Of a stretch of DNA of 64,000 nucleotides, positions 41,776 through 50,392 are shown piece by piece (position 1 is the first letter of the stretch; each line of letters begins with the position of its first letter). The position numbers and the translations under genes were made by a program. This DNA is from Trichomonas vaginalis G3. Lineage: Eukaryota > Parabasalia > Trichomonadida > Trichomonadidae. The DNA is taken from the NCBI RefSeq assembly GCF_026262505.1, contig NC_067205.1, positions 18,411,645 through 18,475,644 on the forward strand, in the 5' to 3' direction. The notes below the pieces were generated by a model. That model did no database searches, was not told the origin of the DNA, and saw nothing but the letters and a program-made list of their open reading frames with translations.

Positions 41776-42012
41776 ATGACAAATAAAGTCACTGAAGCAA
41801 TGAAACAAAAGTTTTTGGTAGAATACATTAAATCAGGAACTATTCCAGAAGGTTTTTACATTCATACTATGAAGGATGGTAGAGTTCAGTTTAGAAAGAT
41901 AAAGCAACCATTAGATAAAGAAGGAATTTTGAGAAAGATTAAACTTCATGAGGACAACATTGCTAAACTTAGGAAGAAGTTAGAAGAGTTGGAGAAAGGA
42001 AGAGAGTTATAA
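41776..42012 (+). CDS. Small coiled-coil protein (copy B, 78 aa)
   Basis: The start is taken at ATG 41776 (MTNKVTEAMKQ), aligning with the A copy at 2216. It has the same KDGRVQFRK pattern and C-terminal coiled coil. The last codons lie inside the right TIR, so the left TIR carries the same bases at the end of the gene at 21363. Confidence 0.6.
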   Translation: MTNKVTEAMKQKFLVEYIKSGTIPEGFYIHTMKDGRVQFRKIKQPLDKEGILRKIKLHEDNIAKLRKKLEELEKGREL

Positions 42013-42028
42013 AGCAATGAATTCAACA

Positions 42029-42066
42029 GGGTGAAAAAAGAGGTGAGATCTCACCACTTCACCTAA
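42029..42066. repeat. GAGATCTC palindrome block, right TIR
   Basis: GGGTGAAAAAAGAGGTGAGATCTCACCACTTCACCTAA, the inverse copy of 21318-21355. Confidence 0.7.
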
Positions 42067-42166
42067 ATTTATTTTTGTGCTATGTTTTCATACGTGTGAG
42101 GGTGGTGATATCATTAATTTTTAAGTTTATTTTTTATTTTACTGAAAATTTTTTATTTGGATGTAA

Positions 42167-42451
42167 ATGACAGAACAAAAGCAACTCATTCGAATTCCAC
42201 AGTATAACAAACATACATTTAAACATTTATTCTTCCTTCCTGAGTATAACATGTTCTTTCAAATACATCCGAGACCAGTTGACTTTTCATTGACTGTGTA
42301 TAAAGATAGAAATAGTTATATCATTAAACCATACGATGACGAAGGTAAGTTATGTAAATTGTACGTTAAGAAGTTAGAGAAAGTTTATGGCTTCAAGTAT
42401 GACTACAATAGGGTTAACACTGATGATGAAGATATTGAGGAAAATTTATGA
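42167..42451 (+). CDS. 94-aa TIR-borne protein (right copy), unknown function
   Basis: It differs from the left copy (20932-21216) at two residues. The leader TTTTTTATTTGGATGTAA precedes ATG 42167. The function is unknown; presence in both repeats and replacement in Maverick A mark it as exchangeable terminal cargo. Confidence 0.65.
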   Translation: MTEQKQLIRIPQYNKHTFKHLFFLPEYNMFFQIHPRPVDFSLTVYKDRNSYIIKPYDDEGKLCKLYVKKLEKVYGFKYDYNRVNTDDEDIEENL

Positions 42452-42618
42452 GAACATTAGTGAAGTCGTTAGTGAGAGCGATAGTGAGAACGTTTATTTT
42501 TTACATTAGTGAGTTCGTTAGTGAAGTGGTTTGCGGCTTTGTAAATATTTAAGGTTAAGTTAGTTTTTGCGTTTGTGTTGTAAAATATACGTTAGCGGTT
42601 TCGTAAAGTGTCAAATTC

Positions 42619-42667
42619 ACATATAATGGGTAAGGAGGCGCGCAGTGCCTCCGTACCCATTATATGT
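42619..42667. repeat. Terminal hairpin, right end of Maverick B
   Basis: This is the inverse copy of 20717-20765 with the same stems; loop GCGCAGT. Confidence 0.85.
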
Positions 42668-42676
42668 TTACTAACT

Positions 42677-42681
42677 AAATA
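42677..42681. repeat. Target site duplication AAATA, right copy
   Basis: It directly follows the element end ACTAACT and matches 20703-20707. Confidence 0.88.
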
Positions 42682-43476
42682 TATGCCACAATCGGTGGCC
42701 AAGGAATATATGGATACAAAAATATTTCAAAAGGATCTCTTAACTATCTTCCAGAGAATATGATCCCTGGAGGATATGGTGGTGGCGGAAGCGCTTCAAA
42801 CCTTTTTGATTCATCCAATCTAAAATACTCAGGCTCAGGTTCGGGAGGCGGCCAAACAAGTGTCAAATTTCTCATTAATGATTTATGGCATCGAGTAATA
42901 GTAAGTGGAGGCGGAGGGGGCTCTGATAATGGTCCAGAAAACTCAGACAACGGATCAGGAGGCGCAGGAAGTAATCTTGTTGCTCAAGGTTATTGGAATG
43001 CAGGAACTTATACTGATCAAAAAGTGGCAAATTCATTGTCAGGTTTTACCTTCGGTTCTGGAGAAGCTGCCCAAGAGAATGGATCGAAAAACGAAAACGG
43101 AGTCACGAAATCAATAGGGTCTGGCGATAGACCTGGGTCAGGAGGAGGCTGGTTTGGAGGATTTGCAGGGCATTCTGGATATGCAGGATCTGGGGGTGGA
43201 AGCTCTTGGATTTTGACAAAAGATGCAGTAATCCCACCTGGTTTGATAGAAGCCAGAGATGAATTTTATGAATATATTGATTCCCAATATTACGCATTTA
43301 ATGAATCAAGTGATTACTATTTTGATCATGCTGTTCATGCCGCAGGTGTTTGGGATGGTAATGGAAAACTCATAATAACCCAGATCGATGAAATGCCAAA
43401 TTCATGTCATGTTATTGCACCTATAGTATTTTTATCTTTATTTAGAATGTCTCTTTTTGTTTTTATTACTATGTAA
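42682..43476 (+). pseudogene. Glycine-rich (ALK-like) host gene, 3' part, split by Maverick B
   Basis: 264 codons continue the frame of 20363-20707 exactly (the join reads LTKI then YATIGGQG). It holds Gly-rich segments (GGYGGGGSASNLF, VIVSGGGGGSDN, SGYAGSGGGSSWIL) typical of the Gly_rich family and a hydrophobic C-terminus (VIAPIVFLSLFRMSLFVFIT) that may be a membrane anchor. No stop or frameshift interrupts it, so the insertion of Maverick B is recent. Confidence 0.85.
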
Positions 43477-43804
43477 TAAATATTAAAGATGATTTTCCAC
43501 AAATTAATTTTTTTTCTTGCAAGTAAGAACCAGCTAAAAATACATCTTTTATTCACTTACAATTTTCTGTCAATCGCATTTTTTGACAATCTCACATATG
43601 AAGTTTTTTCCCCATAAATAAACAGAATTTTTCTTTTTTGTTTTATATTTTATATCCACATGCTTTACCACGTCATAGGTATCTTGTAGATCTGCAAAAA
43701 ATTTAAGTTTTATATTCCTTTTGTCAAAAAATTAAGAGATAGAGTCATAGAGTTCAAGATAAAAAAAGTAAAATAATTCATTGAAATTTCAAAGTATTAC
43801 TCAT
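43477..43804. other. Intergenic
   Basis: No gene is visible between the convergent host genes. Confidence 0.4.
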
Positions 43805-44431
43805 TTACTCAGTCACAGTTATCACTATATTTATTGCTGCTATAAATAGCATCGAATAATATAAACGATGCACACATGAATATCTTTCCCCGATTGAATA
43901 GTCTTTAATTGCACACCAAAGTCTCATTTTATCTGTAGTATGTTCAGATGTATCATAATATGCTGGAAGACCTTTATTTTTGAACCAATCTAAAGCATTA
44001 CAATACATCCCTACACTATAGAACCAACGATTTAAACCATCAAGAAATGTATCAGGATTTGAAGCAGTTTTAACAAGACCACCCCATTCTTTTGAAGGTG
44101 CTTCTGTAATACCAGCTTCAAATCCTGTAGCTGTAAAAACATCTTTCTTTTCAATATCTTGAAGTGGAGATTTCTTCTGTTTCCATGTATTTAGAAGATT
44201 AAGTGATGGATAATCAATAATAAAATGTCGGAATCCGTCTTTCATAACATATTTGGGGTTGTCAAGGTCATAAAGAATTGAAAATTTTCCATTGTCGTTC
44301 GTTCTTCTGGCTTCGATCTCATCTTTGAAACAATTTGATTTCGTATAGTTATGCTCAAAAACAAGCCGATACAACCTAAAATCGTACTGTGCATATAACA
44401 CACTATTTAAATAGTAGCCTCGTAAAATCAT
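43805..44431 (-). CDS. Host gene family member 1 (208 aa), putative membrane-anchored, unknown function
   Basis: The protein starts MILRGYYLNSVLYAQYDFRL and contains FIIDYPSLNLLNTWKQKKSP, WGGLVKT, FLDGLNRWFYSVGMYCN and KMRLWCAIKDYSI, patterns shared by all three members. The C-terminal 20 residues are hydrophobic (LYYSMLFIAAINIVIT), suggesting a tail anchor. No Pfam-type family was recognised. It is intact and is one of three tandem copies on the minus strand. Confidence 0.65.
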   Translation of the reverse strand: MILRGYYLNSVLYAQYDFRLYRLVFEHNYTKSNCFKDEIEARRTNDNGKFSILYDLDNPKYVMKDGFRHFIIDYPSLNLLNTWKQKKSPLQDIEKKDVFTATGFEAGITEAPSKEWGGLVKTASNPDTFLDGLNRWFYSVGMYCNALDWFKNKGLPAYYDTSEHTTDKMRLWCAIKDYSIGERYSCVHRLYYSMLFIAAINIVITVTE

Positions 44432-44828
44432 TATTGGAAATAATTATGAAATCGATTTCAAACAATTTAATCAAATTTCAAAGATTCACTAATGGTCATA
44501 TCTTTCATATTCAAGAGATTTGTATTAATTGCAATAAAAATAGGAATGTCTTGTTTCAAAAAATAAAGAACGATTATTTTCCATTGAAAAAATTGGTGGA
44601 TAATATCACTATTGTAAATATGGCAAATAAGCTTGAAATATATTTGTTCTGATGCCAAAAACATATGATGACATTGTTAAGTTCTGGGGCCTAAGCTAAG
44701 CGTAAAATCCCCATAATGAAAACTTACCAATCGATTGAATGAAAAAAAAAATAGTGGAAAATTTCGGAAATCAAAAATAATATTCTTTTATTATTAACTC
44801 ATTAATTACTATGCTATTAATAATTAAT
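44432..44828. other. Intergenic between family members
   Basis: No supportable gene was found; short open frames on both strands here lack any conserved feature. Confidence 0.4.
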
Positions 44829-45470
44829 TTATTTTTTCAGGTTTATCATAACATGTATTGATGACACATACAGCATCGAAAAATATAAACGATGCGCACA
44901 CGAACATTTTTCAACAATCGAATAATCTTTAATTGCACCCCAAAGTCTCACTTTATCCGTGGTATGTTCGGACGTATCAAAATATACAGGTATACCTGCT
45001 TTTAGAAAGTGATCTTGAGCAGTGCACAGCATCCCTACACTATAAAACCAATAACCTTCACCAGGGATGCCATCAAGAAAAGAATCATTGCAAAATTTGG
45101 ATTTAACAAGACCTCCCCAAGTATCTGAAGGGATTTCGGTATAATTGACATCAGCTTCAAATCCTTCAGCTGTTTTAACGCCTTTTTGTTCGATATCTTG
45201 GAGAGGAGATTTCTTTTGTTTCCATGAATTTAAGAGATTGAGAGATGGATAATCAATAATAAAATGTCGAAATTCATCGTTCATAACATACTTCGAACTA
45301 TCTAAATCATAAAGAATTGAAAATTTCCCATTTCCACTCGTATTTTTTGTTTCGATCTCATCTTTGAAACAGTTTGACTTTGTATAGTTATGCTCAAACA
45401 CAAGCTGATACAATCTAAAATCGAACTGTGCATATAATATACTATTTACATAATGACCTCGTAAAATCAT
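44829..45470 (-). CDS. Host gene family member 2 (213 aa), unknown function
   Basis: It has the same architecture as the gene at 43805 with about 65-70% identity by eye: MILRGHYVNSILYAQFDF start, WFYSVGMLCTA, and hydrophobic end LYFSMLYVSSIHVMI. Residues around the middle (ADVNYTEIPSDTWGG) differ from the other two members (GITEAPS..WGG), while the preceding 60 residues are nearly identical to member 3. Confidence 0.65.
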   Translation of the reverse strand: MILRGHYVNSILYAQFDFRLYQLVFEHNYTKSNCFKDEIETKNTSGNGKFSILYDLDSSKYVMNDEFRHFIIDYPSLNLLNSWKQKKSPLQDIEQKGVKTAEGFEADVNYTEIPSDTWGGLVKSKFCNDSFLDGIPGEGYWFYSVGMLCTAQDHFLKAGIPVYFDTSEHTTDKVRLWGAIKDYSIVEKCSCAHRLYFSMLYVSSIHVMINLKK

Positions 45471-45648
45471 TATTATTAATGTTTCTCAAATGAAGTACAA
45501 ACAATTCAATCATATCTCAAAGACGTAATAAGATTATTGGTTTCCATTTTTATAATCTATATATTGGTTTCAATAATATTAGCATTAGTTTTCTATGAAA
45601 TCTCATTAATAAAAAACGATTATTTTTCATTGAAAAATTTTAAGGTAA

Positions 45649-46216
45649 TTATAGAAATATCAAGAGAGAAAATAATGTACAGAGGACTGTGATATATAAA
45701 TTTTGTTGGCAAGAACATTTGAGATAAATGTTGTAATCTTTGATTGCACTCCATAATCGAACTTTCGATGTTAAAACTTCTTCAGAGTTAGTTTTACCAA
45801 AGTATGCTGGTAAACCACCATCAAGATAATGTTGTGACGCTTTACACATTATTCCTATGCTATAGAACCAATGTTCAAAGCCTGGTATTCCATCCAGAAA
45901 AGAATCAGGACATAGTATTGTTTTAACAAGGCCACCCCAATCTCTTGAAGGTGCTTCTGTAATACCAGCTTCAAATCCTTCAGCTGTTTTAACGCCTTTT
46001 TGTTCGATATCTTGGAGAGGAGATTTCTTTTGTTTCCATGAATTTAAGAGATTGAGAGATGGATAATCAATAATAAAATGTCGAAATTCATCGTTCATAA
46101 CATACTTCGAACTATCTAAATCATAAAGAATTGAAAATTTCCCATTTCCACTCGTATTTTTTGCTTCGATCTCATCTTTGAAACAGTTTGACTTTGTATA
46201 GTTATGCTCAAACACA
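45649..46216 (-). pseudogene. Host gene family member 3, 5' end removed by Maverick C
   Basis: Codons from VFEHNYTKSN onward match member 2, but the first 24 codons (MILRGHYVNS...) are replaced by Maverick C sequence from about 46217. The only in-frame start left is GTG, so the gene has no start codon. It has the same C-terminal hydrophobic end (LYITVLCTLFSLLIFL). Confidence 0.8.
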
Positions 46217-46228
46217 AGGTCAGGTATG

Positions 46229-46262
46229 AGGGGCTTCCAGGGGCTGCGCCCCTTCTAGCCCT
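46229..46262. repeat. Terminal hairpin of Maverick C
   Basis: Inner stem AGGGGC-TGC-GCCCCT (46239-46253), outer AGGGGCT (46229-46235) with AGCCCT (46257-46262). It starts 12 bp from the element end, as in A. GC content is far above its surroundings. Confidence 0.7.
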
Positions 46263-46475
46263 GAAGATGTTTAGTATAACTTTGTCCGGACAAGTAAGGG
46301 TCTATCGTCGCTACAGGAAAAGTTACAGGCGTTCCAAGGAAGTATACTTTGAGAAGCCTTCTTCTGGGTCGAAAACATTATATAATGTGTCGCTTTTCAC
46401 AAATTATATATGTTTTCATGTTTTGTCACTTTTCTGTCACTTTTCAGGAAAAAACATTTTTATTATTATATATAA

Positions 46476-47294
46476 ATGAATTTTACAAAACCACCGTTAC
46501 CCTTCTTTGGAAATAAGAGTAGATGTAAAGATATTATATTGAGAGAACTTAAGAAACTACCGAATGGTCTAACATTTGTAGATTTGTTCGGTGGAAGTTT
46601 CTATATATCCCATTTGTGCCATACAATATTCCCAGACTCAAAGATTATATGCAATGACTTCGACAACTATATGGACCGTCTCAAACATATACCAGACACA
46701 AACAATATATTGAAAGAGTTAAAAGAAAAGATACCTATAGGTAAGATGGAACGTATACCATTAGATAACAAAAATATTGTGAGAGAGGTTTTGAAAAAAG
46801 CAGAATATATAGACTGGGATAGTATATCTGCTAGACTATTATATAGTGGTGCTATAAGAGTTCATGACATTGAAACACTTATGTCAAAAGTTTTATATCT
46901 TAACTATACAAATGTTTTCAAAGAGGACATAGAAAAATATATTGAGGGTATAGAGTTTGTGAGATGTCGTTGGACAGAGTTGTATGAAAAATATAAAGAC
47001 AAGGAAAATGTTTTCTTTATAGTGGACCCGCCGTTCTATAACACATGGGATTTTCAATACCAAGTAGACTGGACTTTGAGAGACTCTTTAGAAACTTTAG
47101 ACGTTATACATAACCATCCATGCTTTTACTTTACATCCGATAAAAGTGGTTTGGAAACCGTTATGAGATGGTTAGAGGACATACATGACTATGAGTTTAG
47201 ATATGACAAGATAGAATATGAGAGAGGTCCTATAAACCGGAGAAAGTGTCATAACAAAGAAATTTTATTAGTAAGTAAATGTGGTTTGAAATAG
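46476..47294 (+). CDS. D12 class N6-adenine DNA methyltransferase, 272 aa
   Basis: It has the D12 (Dam/DpnM) motifs in order: PFFGNKSR (residues 9-16, the F-x-G-x-K SAM-binding start), FVDLFGGS (about 35-42, motif I), and VDPPFY (about 186-191, the DPPY catalytic motif, here DPPF). These enzymes methylate adenine N6 in DNA. N6-methyladenine is known in T. vaginalis, and Maverick-derived methyltransferases have been reported there. The gene is intact, with leader TTTTTATTATTATATATAA, and is the first gene of the element. It overlaps the next small gene by 16 bp. Confidence 0.92.
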   Translation: MNFTKPPLPFFGNKSRCKDIILRELKKLPNGLTFVDLFGGSFYISHLCHTIFPDSKIICNDFDNYMDRLKHIPDTNNILKELKEKIPIGKMERIPLDNKNIVREVLKKAEYIDWDSISARLLYSGAIRVHDIETLMSKVLYLNYTNVFKEDIEKYIEGIEFVRCRWTELYEKYKDKENVFFIVDPPFYNTWDFQYQVDWTLRDSLETLDVIHNHPCFYFTSDKSGLETVMRWLEDIHDYEFRYDKIEYERGPINRRKCHNKEILLVSKCGLK

Positions 47295-47410
47295 GACTAC
47301 TTGTTTTAGGTTTTTTCCATTGTGTCATTTATTTATTTGACGTGGCAGAAAAGTACAGAGAATATGAAGATGAACCAATGCCTGCAAATGTTCAGTATAT
47401 GTACTCGTAA
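47279..47410 (+). CDS. 43-aa single-pass membrane peptide
   Basis: ATG 47279 overlaps the methyltransferase end. The peptide MWFEIGLLVLGFFHCVIYLF has one membrane segment at its N-terminus and an acidic tail (REYEDEPMPAN). It is followed directly by the leader of the next gene. Small membrane proteins are common in virion gene sets, but the call rests only on the open frame and its composition. Confidence 0.45.
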   Translation: MWFEIGLLVLGFFHCVIYLFDVAEKYREYEDEPMPANVQYMYS

Positions 47411-47433
47411 GAGATATTTTTATCTAATATTAA

Positions 47434-47796
47434 ATGGACGCACAGAACTTAGCGAATGCACAGCAACCTGGACAACCAAACCCAGAGAATATTCCAAATG
47501 AAGTTAGAATACAAACTGCAATGGCAAACTATGGTCAAGTGCCAACAGATGTACAAATGCAAACTGCCATGTCAAATGACGCTGCGTTAGGTTTGCCACC
47601 ATGGTATGCAAATATGAGATGGAAAGAGTTTTATACAAACCCCGAAGTGGGATATAAACAACTTTATGCAGATGACGCGAACACAGGAGTTGACCCAGAA
47701 TATGTTTTCTACCAGAGGAGAAACAGAATGTATGAGCTCCAGTTAAAAAATGCTATGGAACTCAACAGGAAACGTAAGAGACTAGGCGGACATTAG
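47434..47796 (+). CDS. 120-aa protein, unknown function
   Basis: An intact gene with leader TTTTTATCTAATATTAA. The N-terminus is Gln/Pro/Asn-rich (NLANAQQPGQPNPENIPNE) with two similar units (VRIQTAMANYGQ, VQMQTAMSNDAA). The C-terminal half is basic and helical (NRKRKRLGGH). No family was recognised; its neighbours suggest a virion gene. Confidence 0.55.
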   Translation: MDAQNLANAQQPGQPNPENIPNEVRIQTAMANYGQVPTDVQMQTAMSNDAALGLPPWYANMRWKEFYTNPEVGYKQLYADDANTGVDPEYVFYQRRNRMYELQLKNAMELNRKRKRLGGH

Positions 47797-47814
47797 ATTT
47801 TTACATATAGTAAA

Positions 47815-48057
47815 ATGGGTTTCTTCAGTAGTATTGGAAACTTCTTCAGAAGAGTTGGAAGAGGTATATGGAATGGAATAAAAACCGTAGGAAGAGGAAT
47901 TTGGAACGGAGTCAAAAATATTGGTAAAAGAGTAGGTCAGTTTGTTGGTATTATACCTAAAGACCCTGAACCAGAAGAACAAGCTCCTGTTATACAACAG
48001 CCTGAACCTGCACCACAGTCTAGTTGGCAACCAAATCCAACACCTCAACCGTATTAA
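47815..48057 (+). CDS. 80-aa amphipathic protein (putative membrane-active pVI-like)
   Basis: Residues 1-45 form a Gly/Trp/Phe-rich amphipathic basic segment with internal repeats (GRGIWNGIKTVGRGIWNGVKN). The remainder is Pro/Gln/Glu-rich (PEPEEQAPVIQQPEPAP). Such a two-part layout resembles membrane-lytic internal capsid proteins of adenovirus type, though sequence similarity is only in general character. The gene is intact. Confidence 0.5.
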   Translation: MGFFSSIGNFFRRVGRGIWNGIKTVGRGIWNGVKNIGKRVGQFVGIIPKDPEPEEQAPVIQQPEPAPQSSWQPNPTPQPY

Positions 48058-48061
48058 AAAA

Positions 48062-48910
48062 TTATATTTTTACCGTTCGATAGTAGTTGTATATGAAACT
48101 AAGTTCTAAGTAAAACGCATGGTATAATGGAACTATTCTCTTTCTTCCATCTGTTGTAAACCATACTTGAAAGTCTGAAATACTTCCACTTGGTGGTTCA
48201 TATAGCTTTGTAGGTTTTTCGTAAAAGTCATTTGCCAAGCATAAAAAAGAGTTTTGTGCACCAGAAAATGAAGCATGAACTATAATAGCAGCTGGGTCGA
48301 AAACATCTTTAAATAAATATGGTTCATCTCTTGCATATCGACTGTAGATATTTGCTAAAGGAAGTTCGACTTTCTGATTTAACATTCTTTGCAAATAATA
48401 CCATGACATTGCAGTGAATTCTGTATATATTTGTTCGTCTTTCTTTGGATTGTCTTCGTAGATTTGAAATGACACTTGTGAATTTTGTTTGTCATATACA
48501 ATTCTCACATAAAGTGTGCTCTCGGTATTTGCATATTCATCAGCATATTTTGCATAACATGAATTTATTTTATCTTCTATATTTTTTAACGCAGTCTGTA
48601 GAGAAGATGAAAGGTCAACTTATATTAGCTCAATTTCTTCCCACATTTTTCGTTTCCCTTCAGATATATAATCTATATGAAACCTTACAATAAATGGAAA
48701 ACTTTTATCTTCTACAGACACAAATTTTATTCTACGAAAGCCAATAGCTTTTGTGACAGATGGGTCTCTTAACCATCTTAACGGGTAGTCAAAACGATAG
48801 CCTTCATGCTTTACGGTCTCTGTCTCAAACTTTTGACCGACATTCGTAAAAAGTTCATCTAATGGTTTAGTTGTAGCAACTCTTGAATTTTCTTTTTCTA
48901 TTGAAAGCAT
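48062..48910 (-). pseudogene. Penton-like putative minor capsid protein with in-frame stop
   Basis: From ATG 48910 (MLSIEKENSRVATT) the frame is open except for one in-frame TAA at 48622-48620, after which the same frame continues to 48062, giving 283 codons in all. It contains YRFDYPLRWLRD...KAIGFRR and HASFSGAQNSFLC...FYEKPTKLYE, FQVWFTTDG and YLELSFI, paralleling the genes at 38884 and 22997. The leader lies 18 bp from the divergent fibre gene. A jelly-roll vertex protein is inferred. Nonsense mutation, sequencing error or readthrough could explain the stop. Confidence 0.6.
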
Positions 48911-48928
48911 ATTTTATCTAGAATAAAA

Positions 48929-50392
48929 ATGTCAAATGAAACAGCGTCTATGAGAGAAATACAACACAACCGACAACTCATTATGCAAGCTCTAAATAAG
49001 AACACAACAAACTTTTCAAACTATTCTAAGATATCTGAGTCATTGAAGGATGGAAACTTAAAACTGACATTAAACCCAATGACAGATGAGTTTCTGTTTC
49101 AAGACAATAAGAACCATACTGTTTGTATAAATCCAACAAAAGGAACTTTAAACGAGAAACCTATATCTGAACTTCTTTTGAAAGCAGATGTTGACAACAA
49201 AGCTGACAAAGAATATGTAGACGATGCAATAGCAAAAGAAGAAGAAAGAGCTGACAAAGCTTATGCAACAAAAGAACATACTCATCCTGAACTAGCAGAC
49301 AAAACATATGTTGACAATAAAATGTCAAGTGAAGTGACAAGAGCTGAAAACGAATATTCTAAAAAGACTCATATACATTCTATATCTGAAATAACAGACT
49401 TACAAGAAACCTTAAACAGGAAAAGTGACGTTGGACATATACATACCATTGCAAATATTACAAACTTACAAGAAACCTTAAACAGTAAAAGTGCCGTTGG
49501 ACATACACATACCATTGCAAATATTACAAACTTACAAGAAACCTTAAACAGTAAAAGTGCCGTTGGACATACACATACCATTGCAAATATTACAAACTTA
49601 CAAGAAACCTTAAACAGGAAAAGTGACGTTGGACATACACATACATCTTCTGAAATAACAGACTTAAACGTTAGCCTTGAAAAGAAAGCAGACAAGAACC
49701 ATACACATACAAGTTTTACAACTGTTGGTATAGAAAGTATTGAAGGAACGGTTGAAGAACCTGATGGGGATGTATTATATTGGAAACCTCCTAACTTTCC
49801 ACAAGGTTTAACATCGGATGACGACATAACGACGATGAGAAACATTAGATGTAAAGATGTTTATGTCATGAAGGATGAACATAATATTAAATTCACTGCT
49901 CAAGATTTATATGACAAGAAAGCAGACAAAACAGAGCTTCAAACATTAAAGACAGAAATGCTTCAAACATTATATCCTATAGGCTCTATTTATACGTCAA
50001 TGAACTCTACCAGACCAGAAGTAGTACTTGGTTTTGGAACTTGGACTCAAATAGTCGACAGGTTTTTGTATTGTGCAAACTCTTCAAAGGAAACAGGTGG
50101 AAGTAAAACGATTTCAGGTGAAAATTTACCTGCACACAGTCACTACATAGATTTAAGTACATCTCAAGCAGGTTGGCATAAGCATAGATATTGGGATTGG
50201 TCAGCAATGACAAAAGGTAAAGGATATGATGTTAAAGACAACGTTAAGTTTGCTATAAATTGTTTCTGGAGTAACACTGAGGGAGGAGGAAACCATACAC
50301 ATCGCGTTTCAGGATATACGCAAACAACGGGACAAAGTAAAGAATACATGCCACCTTACATGACAGTTTACGCATGGTATAGAAATGCTTAG
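48929..50392 (+). CDS. Fibre-like protein with phage tail-collar domain, 487 aa
   Basis: An intact relative of the fibre at 25953-29099. The N-terminal third is helical with KADVDNKADKEYVDDAI-type phage fibre repeats. The middle has five units of about 20 residues (NLQETLNSKSAVGHTHTIANI). The C-terminus is the tail-collar or fibre-tip domain: YPIGSIYTSMNST, GFGTWTQI, LPAHSHY, MPPYMTVYAWYR. Such fibres are trimeric receptor-binding proteins in phages, so an attachment role for a Maverick particle is inferred. The DNA repeats (63 bp) are nearly identical, showing recent expansion. Confidence 0.8.
   Translation: MSNETASMREIQHNRQLIMQALNKNTTNFSNYSKISESLKDGNLKLTLNPMTDEFLFQDNKNHTVCINPTKGTLNEKPISELLLKADVDNKADKEYVDDAIAKEEERADKAYATKEHTHPELADKTYVDNKMSSEVTRAENEYSKKTHIHSISEITDLQETLNRKSDVGHIHTIANITNLQETLNSKSAVGHTHTIANITNLQETLNSKSAVGHTHTIANITNLQETLNRKSDVGHTHTSSEITDLNVSLEKKADKNHTHTSFTTVGIESIEGTVEEPDGDVLYWKPPNFPQGLTSDDDITTMRNIRCKDVYVMKDEHNIKFTAQDLYDKKADKTELQTLKTEMLQTLYPIGSIYTSMNSTRPEVVLGFGTWTQIVDRFLYCANSSKETGGSKTISGENLPAHSHYIDLSTSQAGWHKHRYWDWSAMTKGKGYDVKDNVKFAINCFWSNTEGGGNHTHRVSGYTQTTGQSKEYMPPYMTVYAWYRNA

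Larger units (their letters stand above)
20708..42676 (+). mobile_element. Maverick/Polinton B, complete, 21,969 bp
   Basis: It is bounded by 680-bp inverted repeats starting AGTTAGTA and ending TACTAACT and by a 5-bp duplication AAATA. It carries polymerase B, integrase, packaging ATPase, major capsid, penton-like and fibre genes, the hallmark set of Polintons. Host reading frame is restored when the element and one AAATA are removed. Most large genes contain frameshifts; TIRs differ at about four positions. Confidence 0.95.
41996..42676 (-). repeat. Right terminal inverted repeat of Maverick B
   Basis: It is the inverse of 20708-21387. It begins in the last codons of the 78-aa gene and ends with TACTAACT. 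Confidence 0.93.

Noticed and set aside
42744-42950. Pro-rich minus-strand frame
   Set aside because: It is the antisense of the glycine codons of the host gene.
49369-49845. 158-codon minus-strand frame
   Set aside because: It is antisense to the fibre repeats; its repeated sequence follows from them.
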